From: Sinonovacula constricta | Lineage: Eukaryota; Mollusca; Bivalvia; Cardiida; Solecurtidae | Assembly: GCA_007844125.1 (NCBI GenBank) | Contig: CM017573.1 | Location: 11,072,715-11,136,714 of the forward strand | DNA: 64,000 nt | Reading direction: 5' to 3' | In this document: piece by piece, positions 1 to 11,500 of the stretch | How positions within the stretch are numbered: the first letter of the stretch is position 1 | Layout of the letters: the number at the start of each line of letters is the position of its first letter | The notes under the pieces: model-generated | Told to the model about the DNA's origin: nothing | What the model saw: only the letters and a program-made list of their open reading frames with translations | The model's database searches: none | Position numbers and translations under genes: made by a program

Positions 1-194
1 CTATGATTTCTGAGAACTACATTTTAGGCATAATCTTCTTCCGACTTCCGGCAAACAAAACGATCATAATTTCAATAAGTATCATTGCACCGGATACATC
101 TGACGGATGATTGCCTGATGACGGAATTACCCCAGGAGTTCCTATTGTGTTAACTGAGTGACAAGGCATAATTTCCTTAAAGGTGCAATTATTC

Positions 195-512
195 TCAAAT
201 CTATAAATAAGCACGATGGGGATTTCTCGGTTAAATAGATATTGATGTCAATACGCATGACCCGGATGATGATAAAACGTGATCTCAAAAGTAAGTGGTC
301 ACGTGGTGTTTTTAGTTAAAAACATAAACTAAATGTGCTTTGGGCTCAGAAAGGATGTTCATAATGATGAGTAGAGTGTTATGCTTCACATCTCACAATG
401 ATATATGACATTAATAAGCAGTATTTCAAGGGATCTTTTCATGCAATGATACTTTATTTGGATGTTTGAGAGAAGATTTTTATTTTCCAAATTGATGGAT
501 ACGACCTTAAAT
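195..512 (+). mobile_element. MITE-1 copy, right half, diverged
   Basis: Shares the internal word AATCTATAAATAAGCACGAT, the AAGTGGTCACGTGG block and GGATCTTTTCATGCAATGAT with other copies. It ends in a decayed right terminus (GGATACGACCTT). The left half is missing or unrecognisable. Confidence 0.6.
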
Positions 513-849
513 GATTTCACAATCTCTTACAACATCCATGGTGACTGTAACCTACATTGTCACATGGGAATGTGTTCTTGGGCTACTGTCATATCACTTT
601 TGTATCATTTGAGTATAATTATCTTTATATAAAACCTAATGTGCTTACTAGCCAGCATTTTTTGTCTATTGCTTGCTTGAATACTAAATTACTTATTTTT
701 GTTACTCTCCTCAACTTCTGCCATTCTGACTTGTAGTAGGCCACTTTAGACTTTAGATAAAGTTTGTTTTTGCTAACCTATTAATATACACTCAACACTT
801 ACTGCAGCTGTTGTTGTTAAGTGCCTTTTTCCTGTATAATCATATATAT

Positions 850-1366
850 TAATGGTGGTATCCAACAGTTTGCATGTATCTAAAATATCTAACAATATCT
901 AACCTCTCTTTGGGGTATTTGTACATAATTTCTGCAGAAATCATCTTTTGTCTAAGCTTTGAAGATTTTTTAGCAATATTTCAATTTAAGGGGAAGCAAA
1001 ACTCGTTAATCAGCACTTAAATTTCATTCTTTTCAAATCTATAAATAAGAACTATTGGGATTCTTGCTATAAATAGATATCACAGCGGATGATGTGGATG
1101 AGCTAAAACATAAGTGGTCATGTGGTTTTCTTAGTTTAAAAATAACTAACTGTGCAGCGTGGCTCAGATAGAAAATACATGTTTATAATGACGATTGTGG
1201 CGTTATGGTTCACTTTTCAGACAGGTGTAGGGTATTAGTAAACAGCATTTGTGAGATCTGTTCAGGTAGCAATGGTTTATTATGATGTTTAAAATATATA
1301 TAATATAATATATATAATATATATATGTATAAAATATTTTTGGTCCAAACTGTCGGATACCACATG
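850..1366 (+). mobile_element. MITE-1 copy, nearly complete
   Basis: Left terminus ATGGTGGTATCCAACAGTTT; right terminus CAAACTGTCGGATACCACAT, its inverted complement. Internal blocks (TTTCTGCAGAAA, AAGTGGTCATGTGG, GTGGCTCAGATAG, TCTGTTCAGG) match the family. A short AT-rich microsatellite lies near the right end. Confidence 0.8.
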
Positions 1367-1699
1367 TTATATTTGTTTTTTTGCTTTATGTACATATTTT
1401 TTTTAAGAATGCATCCTAATTGACTTTAAGCAGTTAAATATGTTTAGCTTACATAAGTGTATATTTTGATTAATGTCTCGAGCAGTTTATGTAAAGATTG
1501 TTTTTATGAACATTTGAGAAATTATCCATTTTATTCCTGTATTTATATTTCATAAATTGTATTATCAGTATGAACTTCTGAGTTCTTAGCAGTAAAATGA
1601 CAGATTCTTTAATAGGTACATGATTGTGTATGAATATTTAAGTGTCACACAAGTTTTTCACTATCACAAATAAATCAATTTTTTGTTTATTAATGAATT

Positions 1700-2650
1700 T
1701 AGTGTTCAGATGTGTGAATATCAGTGTTAATGCATATCAGTGTTAATGCATATTAGTGTTTGTGCATATTAATTTTTAAGTGTACTAGTGTATAAATGTA
1801 TTAGTGTACAAGTGTATTTGTATGCAAGTATATTAGTGTACAAGTGTATTAGTGTACAAGTGTATTAGTGTACAAGTGTATTTGTGTACAAGTGTATTTG
1901 TGTACAAGTGTATTTGTATGCAAGTGTATTTGTATGCAAGTGTATTTGTGTACAAGTGTATTAGTGTACAAGTGTATTTGTGTACAAGTGTATTTGTATG
2001 CAAGTGTACTAGTGTATAAATGTATTAGTGTACAAGTGTATTTGTATGCAAGTGTATTAGTGTACAAGTGTATTAGTGTACAAGTGTATGAGTGTATAAA
2101 TGTATTAGTGTACAAGTGTATTAGTGTTTAAGTGTATTTGTTTACAAGTGATTTACTGTTCATGTGTATTAGTGTTTAAGAGTATAAGAGTACACATCTT
2201 TTAGTGTACATGTGTGTTAATGTACATGTGAATTAGTAAACAAGTGTATTAATGTTTAAGTGTATTAGTGTACAAGTATGTTATTGTAAAAATGTAATAG
2301 TGTACAAGTGTATTAGTGTACAAGTGTTTAGTGTATTCGTGTATAAGTGTTCGAGTGTAGTAGTGTACAAGTGTATTAGTTTTCAAGTGTATTAGTGTAC
2401 ACATGTATTAGTGTACAGGTGTATTACTGTACAAGTGTATTAGTGTTCAAGTGTTTAGTGTATTCGTGTATAAGTGTTCGAGTGTAGTAGTGTACAAGTG
2501 TATTAGTTTTCAAGTGTATTAGTGTACACATGTATTAGTGTACAGGTGTATTACTGTACAAGTGTATTAGTGTTCAAGTGTATAAATTTGTTCAAATGCA
2601 CAAATGTAATAGTGTACAAATGTATGAATGTTCATGTATGTCATTGTCAA
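1700..2650. repeat. 16-bp tandem array
   Basis: The unit approximates GTGTACAAGTGTATTA, with T/A alternation at the end; it is degenerate at both sides. Because 16 is not a multiple of 3, the short open frames here are by-products. A copy of the block around 2330-2450 is repeated at about 2450-2570. Confidence 0.85.
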
Positions 2651-3134
2651 CACATATTATATTATTATACAAGCATATTATGTTTTTTTGTGACTTTTTA
2701 AGCTGTAAGAACTGGCAGACACATTGTTTAACCTTCGTGTATAATACATGTTAATAAAAACCTAAGCTGGAGGGGTTGGGGATCGTAATTGGAGTATCAG
2801 GTTATCTGTTCTTCTATACATGTATCAAAATGTCTGTTGACACACAAGACTATCATCTATATTGGTTAAAAAAAATCCTAAAAACTTTTCTGATAATAGT
2901 ATTTGCAAAAGTTGGTTTTCTCATAAATTTTGTGCTTGTAACATAATGTCCTGGAAAATTTCCATACATCTGTAATTTTCATACAGGTATAACAACTTCT
3001 CACCACAGGAGAAAATTATGGCATTGGCCTCTGGAAGTGTTGACAAAGTGATGTAAACACACAATTCCCATGAAACGAAACTGGTTTTGGTAGCAGTATA
3101 TAATATAGACTGTTTAATGGCAGTAAGCCTGTTA

Positions 3135-3428
3135 CAGGAGATGGGATTTGGGATTTGCTGGCATTTTGCTGATACTGTGCAGCAACATTTCTATCATTAT
3201 AGCACAGGGGCACTTATGAGCTGCCCAAGGACTGAACCCGGCCGGTCCATTATACTGACACGACAAGTCAGGCATAATGCTGTCCCCTTAGCCCCGAGCG
3301 TTAGGAGGGAAGCCACTACTACCAACTTTAAAGTCTTTGGTTTGACCCGGCCGGGGTTTGAACCCGCGACCTCCCGATCCGCAAGCCGACGCTCTACCAC
3401 CAGAGCTATTGCGGTCGGTTGTAGGAGA
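3135..3428 (-). mobile_element. SINE-C copy, complete with tRNA-like head
   Basis: The reverse complement has an A-box (AGCTCTGGTGGTAGAGCGTC), a B-box (GGGTTCAAACCC), then the AACTTTAAAGTTGG-like body and GTGCTATAATGATAGAAATG. It is the most complete SINE-C in the window and shows its tRNA origin. Confidence 0.8.
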
Positions 3429-3944
3429 TGTGTGTGAGAGAATAAAAATGATAACTCTACTAAGGAGGCATGATGTTGGCTTAACAATCAAAACTCCTTG
3501 GTTAATTCTGTCCTCGGGACAACCATCCCTCGGATGTATCTGGTGCAATGATACTTACAGAATCACGATCCGTTGTTTTTCTTTGCCGGAAAAAAAATAC
3601 GCAATAAATAAGTTATTCAAAAAAGCGATAGGTGTAGTGTATAGGATTATATCATTCTATCAACTTTTATTTATCAATGTAACTGTTCACATCTCGTTAG
3701 ATATACAACTGTTACAGCATTTCTAGTACACGTAGAGATAACAAAACATTCATCTCTGTTGTTTTGATAACATCAACAGCACTGATATGTTTACTTTCGC
3801 GGGGTTTTCCAGTCATACATCAGAGAGATGATTTGTGAATTATCCAAGGCATTGTGACTGATTGACTTAAATCATCCAAATGATAGGTAGGACAGTTATC
3901 CAAATTGAAGGAAAGGGAAATGCATAATCAGAAAAGAAGTAATT

Positions 3945-6190
3945 TATGCAAGTCATTATGCATTTATACAAGGAAGTAGGCATTTATACAAGTCAGTTGG
4001 CATTTATATAAGGCAGTAGGCATTTATACAGTCAGTAGGCATTTATACAAGTCAGTAAGCATTTATACAAGTCAGTAAGCATTTATACAAGTCAGTAGGC
4101 ATTTATACAAGTCAGTAGGCATTTATACAGTCAGTAGGCATTTATACAAGTCAGTAAGCATTTATACAAGTCAGTAGGCAGTTATACAAGTCAGTAGGCA
4201 TTTATACAAGTCAGTAGGCATTTATACAAGTCAGTAGGCATTTGTACAAGTCAGTAGGCATTTATACAAGTCAGAAGGCATTTATACAAGTAAGTAAGCA
4301 TTTATACAAGTCATTTGGCATTTATGCAAGTCAGTAGGCATTTATACAAGTCAGTAGGCATTTATACAAGTCAGAGGGCATTTATACAAGTCAGTAGGCA
4401 GTTATACAAGTCAGTACGTATTTATGCAAGGCAGTAGGCATTTATACAAGGAAGTAGGCATTTTTACAAGGCAGTAGGCATTTTTACAAGGCAGACATTT
4501 TTACAGGCAATAGGCATTTATACAAGTCAGTATGCATTTATGCAAGTCAGTAGGCATTTATACAAGTCAGTAGGCATTTATACAAGTCAGTAGGCATTTA
4601 TACAAGTCAGTAGGCATTTATGCAAGTCAGTAGGCATTTATGCAAGTCAGTAGGCAGTTATACAAGTCAAAAGGCATTTATACAAGTCAGTAGGCAGTTA
4701 TACAAGTCAGTAGGCAGTTATACAAGTCAGTAGGCATTTATACAAGTCAGTAGGCATTTATGCAAGTCAGTAGGCAGTTATACAAGTCAGTAGGCATTTA
4801 TACAAGTCAGTAAGCATTTATACAAGTCAGTAGGCATTTATGCAAGTCAGTAGGTATTTATACAAGTCAGTAAGCATTTATACAAGTCAGTAGGCATTTA
4901 TACAAGTCAGTAAGCATTTATACAAGTCAGTAGGCATTTATGCAAGTCAGTAAGCATTTATACAAGTCACTTGGCATTTATGCAAGTCAGTAAGCATTTA
5001 TGCAAGTCAGTAAGCATTTTTACAAGTCAGTAAGCATTTATACAAGTCATTAGGCATTTATACAAGTCAGTAAGCATTTTTACAAGTCAGTAAGCATTTA
5101 TACAAGTCATTAGGCATTTATGCAAGTCAGTAAGCATTTATACAAGTCAGTAAGCATTTATACAAGTCTGTAGGCATTTATGCAAGTCAGTAAGCATTTA
5201 TACAAGTCACTTGGCATGTATGCAAATCAGTAAGCATTTATACAAGTCAGTAAGCATTTATACAAGTCAGTAAGCATTTATACAAGTCATTAGGCATTTA
5301 TGCAAGTCAGTAAGCATTTATACAAGTCACATGGCATTTATGCAAGTCAGTAAGCATTTATACAAGACAGTAAGCATTTATACAAGTCAGTAAGCATTTA
5401 TGCAAGACAGTAAGCATTTATACAAGTCAGTAAGCATTTATGCAAGTCAGTAGGCATTTATACAAGTCAGTAAGCATTTATGCAAGTCAGAAGGCATTTA
5501 TACAAGGCAGTAGGCATTTATACAAGTCAGTAGGCATTTATACAAGTCAGTAAGCATTTATGCAAGTCAGAAGGCAGTTATACAAGTCAGTAAGCATTTA
5601 TGCAAGTCATTAAGCATTTATACAAGTCTTTAGGCATTTATACAAGACAGTAAGCATTTATGCAAGTCAGTAAGCATTTATACAAGTCACTTGGCATTTA
5701 TAGCATTTATACAAGTCAGAGGGCATTTATACACGTCAGTAAGCATTTATACAAGTCAGTAGGCAGTTATACAAGTCAGTAGGCATTTATGCAAGTCAGT
5801 AGGCATTTATGCAAGTCAGTAAGCATTTATACAAGTCAGTAGGCATTTATACAAGTCAGTAGGCAGTTATACAAGTCAGTAGGCATTTATACAAGTCAGT
5901 AGGCATTTATACAAGTCAGTAAGCATTTATGCAAGTCAGTAAGCATTTATGCAAGTCAGTAAGCATTTATACAAGTCACTTGGCATTTATAGCATTTATA
6001 CAAGTCAGAGGGCATTTATACAAGTCAGTAAGCATTTATACAAGTCAGTAGGCAGTTATACAGTCAGTAGGCAGTTATACAAGTCAGTAGGCATTTATAC
6101 AAGTCATAAGGCACTTATGCAAGTCTTAAGGCATCTACACAAGTTAGACTTTTATGCAAGTCAGTCAGTTTATATGCAACTCAGTAGGGA
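3945..6190. repeat. 20-bp tandem array, about 110 copies
   Basis: The unit is TACAAGTCAGTAGGCATTTA, with sub-variants (TAAGC, TAGGCAGTTA, TGCAAG, CACTTGGC) clustered in blocks, a sign of local block duplication. It lies upstream of the SPFH gene's first recognised exon. Confidence 0.9.
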
Positions 6191-7070
6191 TGTATTCAGC
6201 ATTTAAAACAAAGTCAAGAATAGTTTTACAAGAATACGAACTGTCTATAGGAATTACAGATTCAATCATCTTTACACACCCCTTCCAATTAGAGAACAGT
6301 GAAAAGTTATCCTTGTTTGTCCCAGTGTGCATTTTTATATTTTTTTCTTTCAAAACAATATCTTTTCAAGGATTCGTCAGGTTTAATTTCTGTATGTTTA
6401 GTTTACAAGCATATTAAAATACAAGTCAAGTTTAAATTTAGTCAGTGTTCTATATTTACTAAATACTTGCAGAGTTACGGGCCTTTTCTTGAGCTTTCTT
6501 GAGATATTTTCAACCATAGATTTGGGCAACCGAGTCTTGTTGACATATTTTCTATTTTAACCATTTACATGCTGGAAACACCATTAATGAGGGGTATGTT
6601 AAAGGGGTGTATGGTGTTTTTACCATGTGATAGGTTTACATCTGTGGCTTAGTACTTTAACACACCCTTATCATTTTATTCATTTGTTTTCTTTGTTGTG
6701 ATCCGTAGGTGTTCTGTGTAGTACATTTTTATCAAATAGAGAAGTGTGTAATAAAAACGTTTATTAAAATTAAGATAAATTGCATGCAGACAGTGAAAGC
6801 ATCTCATTATACTAGAAATTGTATACCTGAACACGTGGTAAACATTTGTGTATAAAAAATATTCATATTAATGATAATAAATGTTGCAAACATTCCGTAA
6901 TACATAGAAAAATGCTGTTTAAAATGGAAAGTTTGATGCAGTTAATAGTTTTTGACAAGGAAACCTAGAAATTTGAAGATGCTAATCCCAATTGTGCCAG
7001 ATAAGGTCACATTACAATTTTCAATACATTCAAGGTGACAATGTGTGTAACTGTACACTGATTGTTTTGT
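6190..7070. other. No gene or repeat recognised
   Basis: AT-rich unique-looking sequence between the 20-bp array and a SINE-B tail. Short open frames lack splice context or recognisable protein features. Confidence 0.5.
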
Positions 7071-7195
7071 TTTTGAAATAAATTTCAGCAACCAATCATG
7101 ATCATTATAGCAACAACCAGGTTTTTGGTGGAGGAAAACCTCGGACAAATGTCTGGGTAGAACCACCGGTGCACCACAAGTCAGCTGGAACAGAG
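7070..7195 (-). mobile_element. SINE-B tail
   Basis: The reverse complement contains the SINE-B tail: GGTTCTACCCAGACATTTGT, a CTTCCTCCACCAAA-like segment, and ATAATGATCATGATTGGTTG. Confidence 0.6.
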
Positions 7196-7639
7196 TAGAT
7201 AAATCACTGAACATGTTAATTGTGGTCAAAATTATAAAAATTATAACATGAAGTAAAAAAATTGTAGTAATAAGCCATGCCACTTATAAATTTTTGTGAC
7301 AAATTCATCTGCAGATTAAAAATAATGGACAGATTTTGCCACAATTACTGATTTATTACCTTAATCTTCATGTTATATGCTGCATTTTTCTAATCTTGCA
7401 CATATTAAATTGCCCTTGCATTTTCACTACTTATTTTTAATAGTCGGTTAAAACTGCCTTGAATTGTTTTTGAAGTGATACTCCACATTATATAGGCAAG
7501 GCTTTACAGGGCCTCTTGATTTGAATCTCTGATTAGTTTGACACAAATTTCCTTGAGACATTTTCTCAATTCCACATAAGTGGTTGATATGGTTACCTGC
7601 AAAAGGTTATTCCCACGATTATGAATAAAACTTTGCAGT

Positions 7640-8262
7640 GCACTAAGCCTGGTAACGCAATCGGTAGAGCGTTGGCTCCAGTAACGGAAGGCCCCAGGTT
7701 CGATCCCGGTCCGCAACATACCAAAGTCTTTAAAAATGGTAGTGATATAGCTTTCTTGCTAACGCTCAAGCCAATATAAGGTTAGTTCCATGACTGGTTG
7801 ACCTGGTGTCAGGATAATATGACTGAGTGTGGTATCATGGCAGGTGTTCATGACATGTTGTACACAGTGAAGGCAGCACTATATCTACTTCAAGTGTACA
7901 CCATCTCTAGAAAACTGAAATACTGTCGGTGGAACACTAGACCCAATAAACAAACATGCTATACACAGTGAAGGCAGCACTATATCTGTTTCAAGTGTAC
8001 ACCGTCTCCAGATAACTGAAATACTGTCGGTGGAACACTAGACCCAATAAACAAACATGCTATACACAGTGAAGGCAGCACTATATCTGCTTCAAGTGTA
8101 CACCGTCTCCAGATAACTGAAATACTGTCGGTGGAACACTAGACCCAATAAACAAACATGCTATACACAGTGAAGGCAGCACTATATCTGCTTCAAGTGG
8201 ACACTGTCTCCAGATAACTGAAATACTGTTGGTGGAACACTAAACCCAATAAACAAGCTTTG
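7640..8262 (+). mobile_element. SINE-A with 101-bp tail repeated four times
   Basis: tRNA-like head: A-box-like AATCGGTAGAGCGTTGG and B-box GGTTCGATCCC, ending in a CGCAACATACCAAAG body shared with other copies. The tail segment starting ATACACAGTGAAGGCAGCAC recurs at 7860, 7961, 8062 and 8163, an exact 101-bp period. Other SINE-A copies have it once. Confidence 0.75.
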
Positions 8263-8411
8263 GAGTGCCATAGTTAGCCTCTCACTGTGTGAGTTCTTTG
8301 CCAGCCAGATAACAAAGTGCTGTTGTTGACACAATCCAATTTTTTTGAAAAACTAAAAAAGGTATTCATAGATTGAACAGTGTTACGAATAAAGTGACCT
8401 CTTTGTTTCAG

Positions 8412-8514
8412 TTGAGTCCTGATGAGAGAGATACCTTCAGCTCGATGGAACTGGCAAGGCCAAAGCCACGATCTCAACGTGCAGCCCTAGCAGGTGGATT
8501 CAGTGATTTAAAAA
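8412..8514 (+). CDS. SPFH gene exon 1 (first recognised exon)
   Basis: The acceptor tttgtttcag is preceded by a pyrimidine tract and the donor is gtatgt. The frame is open through the exon (LSPDERDTFSS, then MELARPKPRSQRAALAGGFS) and leaves one base, which completes an AGT codon with exon 2. The in-frame ATG is at 8445. Because the exon begins with an acceptor, at least one upstream exon exists, either 5' UTR or coding. The region is basic and polar, consistent with a non-membrane N-terminal tail. Confidence 0.6.
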
Positions 8515-11500
8515 GTATGTAAAAACACCCCTAAATGAGGGCAAATAGCTAGCTGGGCATCTTTCCATTCATCTGCCTGTTCGTCCATCCTATTTATTTA
8601 TTTTTTTGTTTGTTTTTTGTTACCTCACATCAACACAGTTATGGTCATATTGGCAACATCCAACTTATTATTGGCGTAGGAAGACACCAGACTTTTATCT
8701 GCGTAGAACTAACTGCACGTCGCTGGTTAGCTGGAAAACCTCCTTACATGAAATTTCTCGCCCCGACTGAGACTCGGATCCATGCGGTGAGGTGCTAAGG
8801 AGTTTCGAGTCAACGACTAACCGGTCGGCCACGGGCGCCCCACATCCTATTTCCATGTTTCTGCAAAAATTTCATATTATTTACCGTATTTGAATCAATC
8901 TTCACAATCATAACAGACCTACACTTGAGGTTTTACATGCAGAATATTTCATAATTGCAACCATAAAGGTCAAGGTCATACTAAAGGTGGTATCCGACAG
9001 TTTGCCTATATCTAAAATATGTAACAATATATGGCCTCTTGGGTGTATTTGTGCATAATTTCTGCAGAAAAACATCATACTTTAGTCTAAGCTTTGCTGA
9101 TCTTCTACAGTTTTTCTATTTTGGGGCAGTAAAACTCATTAATCAACACTTTAAATGTTCATTCTTTTCAAATCTGTAAAATGATTCGGATTCCTGCTAA
9201 AAAAAAGACACAACAGATGACGTTGATGAGCTAAAACATAAGTGCTAATTTGGTTTTCTTTGTTTAAAAATAGCTAATGGTGCAGCATGGCTCAGATAGG
9301 AAATATATGTTAGTAATGACGATTGTGATGTTATGGTTTACTTTTCAGACAGGTGTAGGTCATCAATAAACAGCATTTTGTGACATCTGTTCAGGTAAAA
9401 AATGTTTAATATGATGGTGAATGAAGATATTTTTGGTCCAAACTGTCGGGAACCACCTTTACATATCCTATCCTACAATTTGCCTAAATCTAGTACATGT
9501 AACATCACATACCACTTCTGGGTTGTATGTGCATAATTGCTGCCAAAACTTATACTTTAGTTTAAGAGAAGAGGCTGTTTACAACAATAGCTCAATTAAA
9601 ATCGTATATATCATTTTAAATGTCTATTATTAACAAATCTATAAATAAGCACAATAGGGATTTCAGCTAAAAATAGGTCTGGACATCCAAGCTGATCATT
9701 TAGATGATCATGTAATGTGACCGCAAAAGAAAGTGGTCACATAGTTTTATTTGTTTCAAAAAAGCTTACTGTGCAGTGAGGCTCAGATATGATAAACATG
9801 TTTGTAATGATGATAGGGGTGTTATGTGTGGCTCAGATAGGAAATAAATGTTTGTAATGATAACTGGGGTGTTATGTGTGGCACAGATAGGAAATAAATG
9901 TTTGTAATGATAACTGGGGTGTTATGTGTGGCACAGATAGACAATTTCTGTTTGTAATGAAGATAGGGGTGTTATGTGTGGCTCAGATAGGAAATAAATG
10001 TTTGTAATGATAACTGGGGTGTTATGTGTGGCTCAGATAGACAATTTCTGTTTGTAATGAAGATAGGGGTGTTATGTGTGGCTCAGATAGACAATACATG
10101 GTTGTAATGATGATAGGGGTGTTATGTGTGGCTCAGATAGACAATACATGGTTGTAATGATGATAGGGGTGTTATATGTGGCACAGATAAGACAATACAT
10201 GGTTGTAATGATGATAGGGTTGTTATGTGTGGCTCAGTTAGGAAATACATGTTTGTAATGATAACTGGGGTGTTATGTGTGGCTCAGATAGGAAATACAT
10301 GTTTGTAATGACCAGTGGGGTGTTTTTTGTGGCTCAGATAGGAAATACATGTTTGTAATGATGATAGGGGTGTTATGTGTGGCTCAGTTAGGAAATACAT
10401 GTTTGTAATGACCAGTGGGGTGTTTTTTATGGCTCAGATAGGAAATACATGTTTGTAATGATGATAGGGGTGTTATGTGTGGCTCAGTTAGGATATACAT
10501 GTTTGTAATGATGATAGGGGTGTTTTTTGTGGCTCAGATAGGAAATACATGTTTGTACATGTAATGACCAGTGGGGTGTTATGTGTGGCTCAGATAGGAT
10601 ATACATGTTTGTAATGATGATAGGGGTGTTTTTTGTGGCTCAGATAGGAAATACATGTTTGTAATGATGATAGGGGTGTTATGTGTGGCTCAGAAAGGAA
10701 ATACAAGTTTGTAATGATGATAGGGGTGTTATGTGTGGCTCAGTTAGGATATACATGTTTGTTATGATGATAGTGGTGTTTTTTGTGGCTCAGATAGGAA
10801 ATACATGTTTGTAATGACCAGTGGGGTGTTATGTGTGGCTCAGATAGGATATACATGTTTGTAATGATGATAGGGGTGTTTTTTGTGGCTCACATAGGAA
10901 ATACATGTTTGTAATGATGATAGGGGTGTTATGTGTGGCTCAGAAAGGAAATACAAGTTTGTAATGATGATAGGGGTGTTATGTGTGGCTCAGTTAGGAA
11001 CTACATGTTTGTAATGATCAGTGTGGTGTTATGTGTGGCTCAGATAGGAAATACATGTTTGTAATGATAACTGGGGTGTTATGTGTGGCTCAGATAGGAA
11101 ATACATGTTTGTAATGATGATAGGGGTGTTATGTGTGGCTCAGATAGGAAATACATGTTTGTAATGATCAGTTTGGTGTTGTGTGTGGCTCAGATAGGAA
11201 ATACATGTTTGTGATAACCAGTGGGGTGTTATGTGTGGCTCAGATAGGAAATACATGTTTGTGATAACCAGTGGGGTGTTATGTGTGGCTCAGATAGGAA
11301 ATACATGTTTGTAATGATCAGTTTGGTGTTATGTGTGGCTCAGATAGGAAATACATGTTTGTGATAACCAGTGGGGTGTTATGTGTGGCTCAGATAGGAT
11401 AGACATGTTTGTAATGATAATTGGGGTGTTATGTGTGGCTCAGATAGGAAATACATGTTTGTTATGACCAGTGGGGTGTTATGTGTGGCTCAGTTAGGAA

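Noticed and set aside
3340..3430. tRNA gene on the minus strand
   Set aside because: It has A- and B-box sequences but is joined to a SINE-C body, and no complete cloverleaf with a 3' acceptor stem was traced.
3197..3548. Short frames of 86-122 codons around 3.1-3.7 kb
   Set aside because: They lie in a SINE-C copy and its flank; sequence such as SCPRTEPGRSI is translated SINE.
7640..7720. tRNA gene
   Set aside because: Head of SINE-A; the same head-body fusion recurs at 18.1 kb.
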